Shown here: positions 25,020-32,846 of the stretch, one piece after another | Position numbering within the stretch: position 1 is the stretch's first letter | How the letters are laid out: each line of letters starts with the position of its first letter | DNA from: Billgrantia ethanolica | Lineage (GTDB): Bacteria > Pseudomonadota > Gammaproteobacteria > Pseudomonadales > Halomonadaceae | Assembly (NCBI RefSeq): GCF_021404305.1 | Contig: NZ_JABFTX010000006.1 | Coordinates: 21,248-85,247, forward strand | Length of the DNA: 64,000 bases | Direction of reading: 5' to 3' | The notes under the pieces: model-generated | The model's database searches: none | Told to the model about the DNA's origin: nothing | Seen by the model: the letters and a program-made list of their open reading frames with translations, nothing else | Program-made: the position numbers and the translations under genes

Positions 25020-25718
25020 CTAGAGATACTTTTTGAAGCTGCCGCTGGCGATACTGATCATCAACCCGAACAGTGCCGCACAGGGTAAGAGAAATACGTT
25101 GGGGTGGATCGCAAAGGGAACACTTAGATAGATGATCCAGCCCACCACGAAAATCGGACCGACAGCCCGCTTCGCATGATGGTAGATAAATGCAGATTCG
25201 CGTCCCGCGCCGAAGCGGCGCAAGTCGCGACGAACCAGGCCATCGACGAAGCCAACGAGCCCCGCCAGGGCGAACAGTGGCGACGTCAGGACCAGGATAA
25301 CCACCCGGGTCAGCGTCATCAGCGTGACGTAGATAGCTGCCTGCAGATATTCATGTAGGGTACCGACCCAGCCCCCTACGTCAGCATTCGCCTCAAGGAA
25401 GGTAGAAATTCCCGTCCACACGAATAGCCAGTGGTATGCCTGGCCGATGAACCAAGTCGCCGACTCTACCGGGCGAGACAGTACCAGTGAGCGAGAAAAC
25501 TCAGTGTCTAGCCAGCTCATCTCGCGCATCATCGTCGACCTCGCATGCTCTGCTCCCGGTTGCTCCCACCAATGCCAGTAGATGCCCGCCCACTCGATGA
25601 TGATCGAGCACATCAATGACACCAGCAGAATGCCCAGAAGCCGCATGGGGATTCCCAGCGATCGCGAAAAGAGCCCTGCACGGCGCTGCTGAGTCTGCTC
25701 AGCTGTCCTGGTCGCCAT
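25020..25718 (-). CDS. Integrating conjugative element membrane protein, PFL_4697 type
   Basis: 232 residues from ATG 25718, with GGGAG seven bases upstream. Four or so membrane helices are visible: residues about 23-47 (PMRLLGILLVSLMCSIIIEW), 86-103, 128-150 and 190-225. A conserved RRDLRRFGAGRESAFIYHHAKR loop lies before the last pair. This protein regularly follows the coupling protein TraD in the family and probably anchors it or the relaxosome. It is the last gene of its operon and is followed by a terminator. Confidence 0.87.
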   Translation of the reverse strand: MATRTAEQTQQRRAGLFSRSLGIPMRLLGILLVSLMCSIIIEWAGIYWHWWEQPGAEHARSTMMREMSWLDTEFSRSLVLSRPVESATWFIGQAYHWLFVWTGISTFLEANADVGGWVGTLHEYLQAAIYVTLMTLTRVVILVLTSPLFALAGLVGFVDGLVRRDLRRFGAGRESAFIYHHAKRAVGPIFVVGWIIYLSVPFAIHPNVFLLPCAALFGLMISIASGSFKKYL

Positions 25719-25769
25719 GAGACGCTCCCGCTTTCACCGGCTTCTGATTCATCGACCAGCTGATAATCG

Positions 25770-27962
25770 TCAATTGCTCCACGACGAAGCCCCCTCATCT
25801 TGCTCCCCCGCCATGACCACGGCACTTGGGGCTTGATAGATTGCCTGGCGAGTTCCTTCCCGAAACTCGGCCGGGGGTTCAAACCTGATTGGCGCCGGCA
25901 TGACCTCTTCCCACCATCTTTCGCCAGTGCTGTACCGCGAGCGCATGCCTTCAGCAATGTCCTGAATGCCTTTGGGTATGTTCTTTCCCTTGTCGGGTAA
26001 TGGCAGCGGCATGCGGATCTTCCATAGCTGCCCGCCCTCGAGCAGGGCAAAGGCCTGCCCCTTCGGCAAGCTCACCACATCCGCCGGCTCGAGCATGGGC
26101 ACCGGAACGGCGCTAATCCGGTCACCGCCAGAACTAGTGAAATCGACGGCGCTGTCCACGTCCGAGTTGTCCCCCGCCATGGACACCTGCATGCGGGTCG
26201 CCACGTTGACACGGCGCAGCTGATCGGTCAGCAACCGGGCGGTGCGCTCCTCCCGCACACGAAGCATGACCAGGTTGTTGAAGTTACCGATGACCTGACC
26301 AGCCTTGGCAGCGCTCCCAATGCGCGCCTCGATGTCACTCATGGTTTGGGTGTAGGCCGTCACCTGAATACCAGCGCCGCCACCCTTGTTGATCAGCGGG
26401 ATGAACTCATCACCCATCAGCTCATTGAATTCGTCGCAGTGAAGGTTGATCGACACCTTGCCGGACTTGTGACCAGAGACTTTGGGCAGCCCATCGTCGA
26501 CACCATGCTTGTAAATATGGCCCGCCACCGACACCAGGTCGGCAAACATGCTGTTGCCCACCGCCTGGGCAACCTCGAAGTCGGAGAGGGCATCGAGCCC
26601 GACATAGACGATGCCGCGCTTACGAATGATCTGCTGCCAATCGAAGATCGGTCGCGGGTCCTCCAAGTCCTGATAGTCGGGCGACAGAAGCTCGGCGATA
26701 CGCCCGGTAGTCAGCTTCTCCAGCAGAGGCAGAAGCGAGGCCACAATCTTGTCGAAGTAGGTCTTGTCGTAGCGCACAGCCGACCTCAGACCCTCAAGGA
26801 CGGAGTCGCGTACCTTGACCTGCTGCAGGTACTGCTCAATGGCCACCACTCGCTTGTCGCGGCCTTTCATCGCCATAGGGATGTTCTTGTCGTTGAGCTT
26901 GCCCTCGATCTCGCTGATCGTCTCCCAAGCGTTGGGGTGATGCTTGGTCAGCGTTTGCTGGGCGTACTCGATGAGCAGGGCATCAATGTTCACCACGTCG
27001 GCGAGGATTTGCTCATAGGAAGGCCGCTGGCCCAAGGCATGCCGGGCTCGGGACACTATGTTGACGAACCGCCAGGCAAACTCGCGGAATGCCGCGCTGT
27101 TACCCTCGCCGGAAAGCTGGCCGGCAATACGAGTGGCCACCTCGGAGATGCGGCCGAACCTACCCACTGCGTTGTAGCGGGCGCTGATACCCGTATAGCC
27201 AAGGTGGAAGACATAGAACTCATCACCCCGCCCAGCCCGCAGCGCTTCGATGTACATACGGATCATCAAGTCCGCATCCCCCTTGGGATCGAAGCAGATC
27301 ACCACATCATGCGTCTCTCGATGGATGTCCTGGGTAATCATCACCTCGGCCAGACGTGTCTTGCCGACCCGGGTGGTTCCCTCCACCAAGGTATGACCGA
27401 CTCGCTCCCCCAAGGGCAGGTAGACATCAATCTCCCGCCATTCCACGGCATGCAGAGCGGGAATCCCTCCCACCGGCGGAAGTGGACGGACAGGGTTGAG
27501 CGCGCTATCTGCGCTCAGCAGTCGAATCACGATGTACAGCGACCGAACACGCTCCAGGCGATTCTCCAACGTTCGAGCCAAGCGGTAGATTCGCGATGGC
27601 CTGACATATTGCTCGGTATCCGGCTGTTGGCTCTCGTGCAAGCGCTGAGTATGCCTGGCCTCCCACTTGAAGCCCTTACCCAGCCACAGGTTGCGTTTGC
27701 TGACGGGGATTTGATCACTGCGAAGGGCGAAGCGCGGCAGGCGACGCATATTTCGGCGGTAACGCAACACGATCCACCCCTGCCGAGCCCGCCACAGCCC
27801 GAAAGCCCCGAACCCGGCCGCCATGCCGATCCCCACGCTGGGCGTTAATGCCAGAGCCCAGGGAGCGAACAGGCACAGCACCGCGCAAGCGATACACACC
27901 ACAGCCGTGTTGAGCTCCACCGCCGGCCGAAGGAGTGACTCAAGAGGATGCACTTGCTTCAT
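25770..27962 (-). CDS. traD: Type IV coupling protein TraD (TOL/PFGI-1 type)
   Basis: 730 residues. N-terminal membrane segments (VVCIACAVLCLFAPWALAL) are followed by a large ATPase domain with Walker A GTTRVGKTR near residue 200. A Walker B-type DVVICFDPKGDAD lies near 225, with conserved NLHCDEFNEL and ITAYTQTMSDIEARIG-like motifs toward the C-terminus. It recruits the relaxase-DNA complex to the secretion channel and pumps DNA. The start overlaps the upstream gene by four bases. The relaxase it should serve is not in the window. Confidence 0.94.
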   Translation of the reverse strand: MKQVHPLESLLRPAVELNTAVVCIACAVLCLFAPWALALTPSVGIGMAAGFGAFGLWRARQGWIVLRYRRNMRRLPRFALRSDQIPVSKRNLWLGKGFKWEARHTQRLHESQQPDTEQYVRPSRIYRLARTLENRLERVRSLYIVIRLLSADSALNPVRPLPPVGGIPALHAVEWREIDVYLPLGERVGHTLVEGTTRVGKTRLAEVMITQDIHRETHDVVICFDPKGDADLMIRMYIEALRAGRGDEFYVFHLGYTGISARYNAVGRFGRISEVATRIAGQLSGEGNSAAFREFAWRFVNIVSRARHALGQRPSYEQILADVVNIDALLIEYAQQTLTKHHPNAWETISEIEGKLNDKNIPMAMKGRDKRVVAIEQYLQQVKVRDSVLEGLRSAVRYDKTYFDKIVASLLPLLEKLTTGRIAELLSPDYQDLEDPRPIFDWQQIIRKRGIVYVGLDALSDFEVAQAVGNSMFADLVSVAGHIYKHGVDDGLPKVSGHKSGKVSINLHCDEFNELMGDEFIPLINKGGGAGIQVTAYTQTMSDIEARIGSAAKAGQVIGNFNNLVMLRVREERTARLLTDQLRRVNVATRMQVSMAGDNSDVDSAVDFTSSGGDRISAVPVPMLEPADVVSLPKGQAFALLEGGQLWKIRMPLPLPDKGKNIPKGIQDIAEGMRSRYSTGERWWEEVMPAPIRFEPPAEFREGTRQAIYQAPSAVVMAGEQDEGASSWSN

Positions 27963-28507
27963 GGCTCACTCTCTTCGCTATGGGTGACTTCAACGGGTCT
28001 GTTCGATTCAAGATGTTCGAGTACATGGATAGCCAGATCGGTGAGCGCTCCATCGCCCCCCAGGCTGGCCAAAGTGGTGCGGTAGAGGTGGTCATCGCAT
28101 CGACTTGCCTTGGTAAAGCCGTTGAGCAAGCGCATCAACTCAGCATCCTGGCAATGGGATGACTGAAGAAAGACCACCAGGGCACACAGGCGCGGATCCC
28201 GCCCCTGGTACACACGGGGAAGAGCATGCTCACCGAAGCCGGCCTGGATTGTCGCTATCTGTTCCCATGCCTCGGGCGGGAGCTCCTCATTGGCCAATTC
28301 CAGGAACAGGTTGTCCAACGCCTCAAGGCACCCGACCTGGGAGACAACCCGTTCAGCTTCCAGAGGCCTACCAAGTCGAAGTGAGGTGAGAGCACTGATC
28401 CTGAGCAGACGAGAAGCGAAGAGTCGAAGTTGATGCGAATCTGCATCGGCAGGCACAGGGCTGAGCTTAGGTACATTCAGATCGTCGAAAGCAGTGTCAG
28501 GAAGCAT
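27959..28507 (-). CDS. Hypothetical ICE protein upstream of traD, 182 aa
   Basis: Soluble, helical and leucine-rich, without signal peptide or membrane segment. Two cysteine-containing regions (SQVGCLEALD, SSHCQDAEL, SRCDDHLY) lie in the middle. It overlaps the traD start by four bases, and its own start is ten bases after the PFL_4695-type stop. Position between PFL_4695 and TraD suggests a cytoplasmic factor acting with the coupling protein. I do not recognise a named family. Confidence 0.8.
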   Translation of the reverse strand: MLPDTAFDDLNVPKLSPVPADADSHQLRLFASRLLRISALTSLRLGRPLEAERVVSQVGCLEALDNLFLELANEELPPEAWEQIATIQAGFGEHALPRVYQGRDPRLCALVVFLQSSHCQDAELMRLLNGFTKASRCDDHLYRTTLASLGGDGALTDLAIHVLEHLESNRPVEVTHSEESEP

Positions 28508-28516
28508 CTATGTCCC

Positions 28517-29083
28517 TCACTGCTCGATGCCGGTGGCAGTAATCAGAGCCGGATAATGGGAAAGTCCCAGACGCCCAGCCAGGTCATCCCCTGAGACCGG
28601 CCGCATCTCGAGCCCCTGTGCCAAGACCCTCAGCTGTTCCAGCCCCTCCAGGTCTTGCACCTGGACCACCAACCCCACAGCGTTAAGCTCACGTAGGAAC
28701 TCCCCGCGCTCCGCCAGCCAGGCCTCGGACAGGTCATCATCACCAACCAGAAAGAAAGGCGTCGTACCGGCAGGCAAATCCAGCGAGCGGGCCTGGACTA
28801 GCCCCGGCGACATCCGCTCGCTCACCACCGGCAACATGTCCCGCTCGCTGATAGGCACCGGAGCCCCCGCATCGGGCACATAACCCTGCTCCTCTGACAC
28901 CCCAGCCATGCCGATGGCCACGTAGTAGGGGCGAGCGGGCTCACCACCATGGTCAGCCACCACCGTTAGTGGGGGGAGAAGATCGGCCGCAAGATCTCCC
29001 GATTGCTCAGGTAACGATTGAGCCAGCACCGGCTGCAGGGCGACTGCGGCCAGTCCGACAACAGAGATTAGGACTCGATTCAT
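28517..29083 (-). CDS. Integrating conjugative element protein, PFL_4695 type
   Basis: 188 residues with a signal peptide (VLISVVGLAAVALQPVLAQ). The mature part contains the family-like segments PLTVVADHGGEPARPYY and FFLVGDDDLSEAWLAERGEFL, and ends in a conserved LGLSHYPALITATGIEQ, so it is periplasmic. In this family it lies between the lytic transglycosylase and the TraD genes. Its biochemical role is unknown; a thioredoxin-fold-like C-terminal half is plausible. Confidence 0.87.
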   Translation of the reverse strand: MNRVLISVVGLAAVALQPVLAQSLPEQSGDLAADLLPPLTVVADHGGEPARPYYVAIGMAGVSEEQGYVPDAGAPVPISERDMLPVVSERMSPGLVQARSLDLPAGTTPFFLVGDDDLSEAWLAERGEFLRELNAVGLVVQVQDLEGLEQLRVLAQGLEMRPVSGDDLAGRLGLSHYPALITATGIEQ

Positions 29084-29098
29084 ACGAGATTCCTTATG

Positions 29099-29878
29099 CT
29101 AGTGTGCCGCCACGAGACGATCCCATCGAACCTCCGGATCGATCCATGACACCGGCTCCATGGGGACCACCCAGACCAGGGAACGATCGATGGTAATCGG
29201 CACTTCGGCGGGCACATGAACGCGAGTTGGATTGCTTTGGGGCGCTGTCACGGAAGGGACTTGTAGTTCCTCCACCGTGGAGAATTGGGTAGTTGCCGTC
29301 GTCAGCACCTGATCGGGCTGGTACTCCAGTCGAGCCAGATTGGCCGCTACCTCACGGCGGTAGCGGGCCGCAGGCGCTCCGCCGGCAGGGCGGTGATACC
29401 TTCCCGCAGCTACTAGCCAGTCTCCGCTGGCATCGAAGTGCGAACGCAACAGCCTCGCGGCCTCATCAAGATTGGCGTAGGGATCCAGGGCGTCACACGG
29501 ATCGACAAAGCGGGTCCCAGCCCCGAAGAGCTGGGGTTGCCAGCGATAGTTGAGCTGTGCGATCCCCACATCGATGACAGTGGTCTCGAAGAGTGAACGG
29601 GTCAGAGCCTCACAGGCCTCGTCTCGCGTGGCAAAGTAGTAACCTCTCCCGGCCACATTCAGCGTCCAGGGCCACGGCCGCCGCCCATGCTCGAGCGTGA
29701 CAGCAGATTCGGTGGTTGCCACAGCATAGAGGACCTCAGGCGGCACCCCATGACTCTGCGCAGCCAACACATAAGCCCTGGGCACATCTGTACCAGCCAC
29801 TGAACTGGCACTCATCAACCAGAGCCAAAGCGAAACCGCCCAAGACACGAACAGGGTGAGGGAGCGTCGCGTACACAT
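29099..29878 (-). CDS. Lytic transglycosylase (SLT domain) of the transfer system
   Basis: 259 residues from ATG 29878 with GGGAG upstream; a TTG two codons earlier is weaker. Signal peptide, then an SLT-type core: YAVATTESAVTLEHGRR with the catalytic Glu, DVGIAQLNYRW and LDPYANLDEAARLL. The enzyme cuts peptidoglycan locally so the secretion channel can pass, like VirB1/PilT-type proteins. It is encoded between PFL_4693- and PFL_4695-type genes in the PilL operon. The C-terminal 60 residues are unconserved and may bind other channel parts. Confidence 0.9.
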   Translation of the reverse strand: MCTRRSLTLFVSWAVSLWLWLMSASSVAGTDVPRAYVLAAQSHGVPPEVLYAVATTESAVTLEHGRRPWPWTLNVAGRGYYFATRDEACEALTRSLFETTVIDVGIAQLNYRWQPQLFGAGTRFVDPCDALDPYANLDEAARLLRSHFDASGDWLVAAGRYHRPAGGAPAARYRREVAANLARLEYQPDQVLTTATTQFSTVEELQVPSVTAPQSNPTRVHVPAEVPITIDRSLVWVVPMEPVSWIDPEVRWDRLVAAH

Positions 29879-29892
29879 GGGCAACTCCCGGC

Positions 29893-30633
29893 CTACCTGC
29901 TGAAGATCTGGGGCACGCTCTCCTGGGTCACCCCCAGTGAGGCATCGATCTGCCCATGGTTGAGAGTGATCTCACGGGCCTGGACCCGAGAGACGGGGAT
30001 CGAACGCTCCCGTGCCCATTGTCTGATGACGCCATCATCACCCTCGGAATCGATGACGAACACATCCATGGGTACGCCGCTATCGAGCAACTGAGCCACT
30101 GTGGCGTCACACTCGGCGCAATCCCGTGCTGCTACATGGAGACTCAGGCGGGAAGCTTGTGACTGGTTGGCCGTGGCCGGGAAGACGCCGACCTGGCCCT
30201 GTGCCGACGTCAGGAAGGAATCGACCGGCAATTCGTTGGGATAGAGCCGTTGCCAGGCCTCGTCATAGGCTCGCTGGAAGGCTAGCTCGCTCTCGACTCG
30301 GGCCTTCTCCACCTCCACCAACAACTCAGCATAGCGCCGTCGCTCCTGGTCGCTGCGAGCCTCGACACCAAGTGCCGTCAGCGGATCGAGATCCGGCGAC
30401 CAGATACCACGGGAGCCTTCCATCAATGTCTCGTAGCGCTCCCACTCCTGATCGGTCAGGCCCCATTCGCGAGCTTCGGCACGCAGAGTTTCGCGAACAC
30501 TCGACGCTTCCACCTCAAGCGATGCCTCAGTCACCGCCTGCTGGGCCAAGGCAGTGCCAGCCGCTGCCGTGAGGCCCAAGCCAAGGGTTAGGCCTCTCGT
30601 CCACCACAGTCTCAGAGTTGATTCCTGCTTCAT
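29893..30633 (-). CDS. Integrating conjugative element protein, PFL_4693 type
   Basis: 246 residues from ATG 30633, preceded by GGGGAG. Signal peptide ending GTALAQQ, a helical region with WGLTDQEWERYETLMEG and SDQERRRYAEL, then a thioredoxin-like C-terminal half. That half contains ARDCAECDATVAQLLDSG (a CxxC pair) and VTQESVPQIFSR at the end. The CxxC makes a periplasmic disulfide oxidoreductase or isomerase role plausible, which would fit the cysteine-rich TraU-like and PFL_4711-type partners. It is the gene before the lytic transglycosylase. Confidence 0.87.
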   Translation of the reverse strand: MKQESTLRLWWTRGLTLGLGLTAAAGTALAQQAVTEASLEVEASSVRETLRAEAREWGLTDQEWERYETLMEGSRGIWSPDLDPLTALGVEARSDQERRRYAELLVEVEKARVESELAFQRAYDEAWQRLYPNELPVDSFLTSAQGQVGVFPATANQSQASRLSLHVAARDCAECDATVAQLLDSGVPMDVFVIDSEGDDGVIRQWARERSIPVSRVQAREITLNHGQIDASLGVTQESVPQIFSR

Positions 30634-30653
30634 GCTTGCTTCTCCCCCTCTCC

Positions 30654-31469
30654 CTAAGGCAGCGGCACCGTCACGGACCGACCGCGGTAATTGAATTCCG
30701 CAGTCACTCCTCCGATCGATACAAGTTGCCAATCCCCCTGGGCTTCACGCTCTCCCAGCAGCCGCACTTGTCCCAGTGAGTTCACCGGACCACTGCCAGT
30801 CGCGATGCTCAGGTAGGGCCGTCCACCGCGATGCTCGACTCCAGAGATACGGAACGGCGGTCGCGGTGGTGCTGCAGATTGGACGGGGGATGATTGACGG
30901 GCTGCCTGAGCTTTCCGAGCCTCCTCTGCTTCTTGCTTGGCCGCCTCTACAGCGGCCTCAGTCTTCTCAAGTTCTGTATCCAGTCGCTCCGAGAGGGCCT
31001 CGATTCTGACTTCGATCTGAGACATGAATCGTCCAACACCCTCCTCTAGGGCATCTATGCGTGCGTCAGGGCTATCTCCCCCAACCAACTGCTGAACCCG
31101 CTGACGAAGTTCGGTATCGCTGTCCTCGAGGAGCTGCGTTATCTCAGCCAAGGCGCCGATGCGTTCCTCCATTGAGGCGAGTACCTGCAGACGTTCCTCG
31201 ATGAGCAGCACATCCGCCTGTGTGCCGGCCAGGTCCAGTCTCAGCTCCTGGAGAGGATCCTCGCCGCCACGCTCTCCACCACCGAAGACAGCCAAAGCAC
31301 CGGCAAACACCATCAACAGCACGACTGAGGCACTCACCACGAGCAGAAGACGCTTGAGCAGGGGCTTGCGAGGCGACGGATTCTCATGATCCTCCGGCTC
31401 CGCGAACAACGACGGCGTCTCTGAAGATGTCATCGGCTCCTCACATGGCTTCGAGGTGAGATCACTCAT
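30654..31469 (-). CDS. Membrane-anchored coiled-coil protein of the PilL operon, 271 aa
   Basis: Starts at ATG 31469, overlapping the pilL stop by eight bases. A cytoplasmic N-terminus is followed by a membrane helix at residues about 37-57 (LLLVVSASVVLLMVFAGALAVF). A long coiled coil follows (RVQQLVGGD, ALSERLDTELEKTEAAVEAAKQ), then a small beta-rich C-terminal domain (VRLLGEREAQGDWQLVSIGG). This is a PilO/PilP-like layout; a role in periplasm-spanning pilus assembly is inferred. Named family not certain. Confidence 0.8.
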   Translation of the reverse strand: MSDLTSKPCEEPMTSSETPSLFAEPEDHENPSPRKPLLKRLLLVVSASVVLLMVFAGALAVFGGGERGGEDPLQELRLDLAGTQADVLLIEERLQVLASMEERIGALAEITQLLEDSDTELRQRVQQLVGGDSPDARIDALEEGVGRFMSQIEVRIEALSERLDTELEKTEAAVEAAKQEAEEARKAQAARQSSPVQSAAPPRPPFRISGVEHRGGRPYLSIATGSGPVNSLGQVRLLGEREAQGDWQLVSIGGVTAEFNYRGRSVTVPLP

Positions 31470-32121
31470 CGCGCACCTCCACGGATACCGTTCCAGTAGC
31501 GGCGACGGGCGCAATCGTCTCGGCGGTCTCCACAGTGCGGATATCGCGCTGCTCGTAGCAGACCTGACGCCTGACCGGATCCGCTTCCAGTTCCCAGGCA
31601 TCGCCGGCTAGCACCTGCAGAGCCTCGCGCAGCGGCATCGGCCCCAGACGGTAATGAGTGGCGGGAAGCGGACGGCTGAACAGCCACCGCTGGTGGACAT
31701 GGATCGGCTCGCACAGGGTGAAGCCAGTGTGTTGCAGGGTATAGCGGATCCCATCACCCACGGTGGTCGAGACACTCGGCGGAACCTGAACATTCACGAC
31801 TTGCTCGAGCAAATGACGTTGCCCCAATGGCGCTCGCGTGGTTACCAACTGGTAACGCCCAGTGCGCAACACTTCGACCGGAATCAGATCGTCCTCATAG
31901 ACATCAGGGATAACGATTCCACGCTGAGGCGGGTTAGGCCCGGTCACTACGCGACGCTCTCGTGTCACTGTCTGGGGCTCTTTGAGAGGTGATATCTCGA
32001 GGGGTGAGGCTGCATCCACTGCCCGGGTCTCGGTACCGGCCCGGTCAGGATGCTGCGCACATCCAGCCAACAGTGCCAAGACCAGACCAGAGGTCAAAAG
32101 ACGGGGAAAGGAAACAATCAT
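31462..32121 (-). CDS. pilL: PilL-type lipoprotein of PFGI-1 class elements (TIGR03748)
   Basis: 219 residues with a lipobox LLAGC near residue 21, so it is outer-membrane anchored. The C-terminal half (VEVLRTGRYQLVTTRAPLGQRH, LFSRPLPATHYRLGPMPLREAL) matches the PilL N-terminal domain style, which is related to toxin-coregulated-pilus secretin partners. First gene of the operon that ends with PFL_4697; a CTTAACATT motif lies 70 bases upstream and a 17-bp palindrome 108 bases upstream. Confidence 0.88.
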   Translation of the reverse strand: MIVSFPRLLTSGLVLALLAGCAQHPDRAGTETRAVDAASPLEISPLKEPQTVTRERRVVTGPNPPQRGIVIPDVYEDDLIPVEVLRTGRYQLVTTRAPLGQRHLLEQVVNVQVPPSVSTTVGDGIRYTLQHTGFTLCEPIHVHQRWLFSRPLPATHYRLGPMPLREALQVLAGDAWELEADPVRRQVCYEQRDIRTVETAETIAPVAATGTVSVEVRDE

Positions 32122-32190
32122 GTCGGCCTCGCGAAGCTCTGATCGGAATGAGGTTCACGGTGCCGTTAGGGGATGGGTGGGTCGACAGGG

Positions 32191-32199
32191 AATGTTAAG
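32191..32199 (-). promoter_or_regulatory. CTTAACATT motif upstream of the pilL operon
   Basis: Exact CTTAACATT on the minus strand, 70 bases before the pilL start codon, followed by CCCTGTCG. Same motif and distance as at 24939-24947 and 36576-36584. Confidence 0.55.
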
Positions 32200-32228
32200 T
32201 TGGAACAAAGGACATTTCACAAACCGGA

Positions 32229-32245
32229 GTGCTCCATTGGAGCAC
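32229..32245. promoter_or_regulatory. 17-bp perfect palindrome upstream of pilL
   Basis: GTGCTCCATTGGAGCAC has perfect 8-bp arms around one central base. It lies 30 bases upstream of the CTTAACATT motif on the minus strand, in promoter territory, with no U-run on either side. It is best explained as an operator for a dimeric regulator of the pilL operon. Confidence 0.5.
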
Positions 32246-32468
32246 CCGGCCTGGAATATGGTGAATGAAGCGAAGAAACGTCTACCTGCCGGAAAGGGTA
32301 GATCGAAATAGCAGGCCACAATGTGCGTGTCAGTCATGTCCCTCCAAGCCATGAACTGATCCAACTCACACCCGATCCGATGGTGGCATACGATCGGCAA
32401 TCGCTAACTGCGACTATGCACGGCCTCTCCCGCACAAAGGGATCCCATTGGTTAAGCGGCGGGCACCG

Positions 32469-32622
32469 CCTAGGTGAAGCCAACGACAATCCGGCCAGCG
32501 AATCACCCACGAGAGGAGATTCGCTGGCCGGACTGGCGAAAGGTATGGGGTGGCCAACACACCAGGTCGGCCGAAGTGGACAATGCCTCAAACCCTCCAG
32601 CGCCAACTGGTTCTCACCTAGG
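32469..32622. other. Nested inverted repeats in the pilL-topB gap
   Basis: The 725-base gap 32122-32846 has no convincing gene. Within it a perfect 15-bp inverted repeat (TCCGGCCAGCGAATC at 32490-32504, complement at 32518-32532, 13-base loop) lies inside an outer 9-bp repeat (CCTAGGTGA at 32469-32477, TCACCTAGG at 32614-32622). There is no U-run, so it is not a simple terminator. It could be a structured RNA, an origin of transfer or a single-strand origin. Confidence 0.5.
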
Positions 32623-32846
32623 TCTTGAGTGAGGGTGAGGGCGTTTCCTCTCGTGAGGCTTGGGAAACTTCGGGACGTGAGCCTCTCGGACTCAAAGGGC
32701 GTCACTGATGACCGACAGTGACCAACGGGGTACGCCGTCATTATGGCATCCTCATCGTGGCGGTCAACACAGCGACAACGTCAGTACCACGGACTTTCAA
32801 CAAGATATGGCGACCAGAGGGCCAACCGGCCTCTCCTCTATCACCC

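Noticed and set aside
26346..27848. 500-codon plus-strand frame opposite traD
   Set aside because: Antisense shadow of a well-supported coupling protein in GC-rich DNA; low-complexity His/Leu/Gln content, no family, no ribosome binding site.
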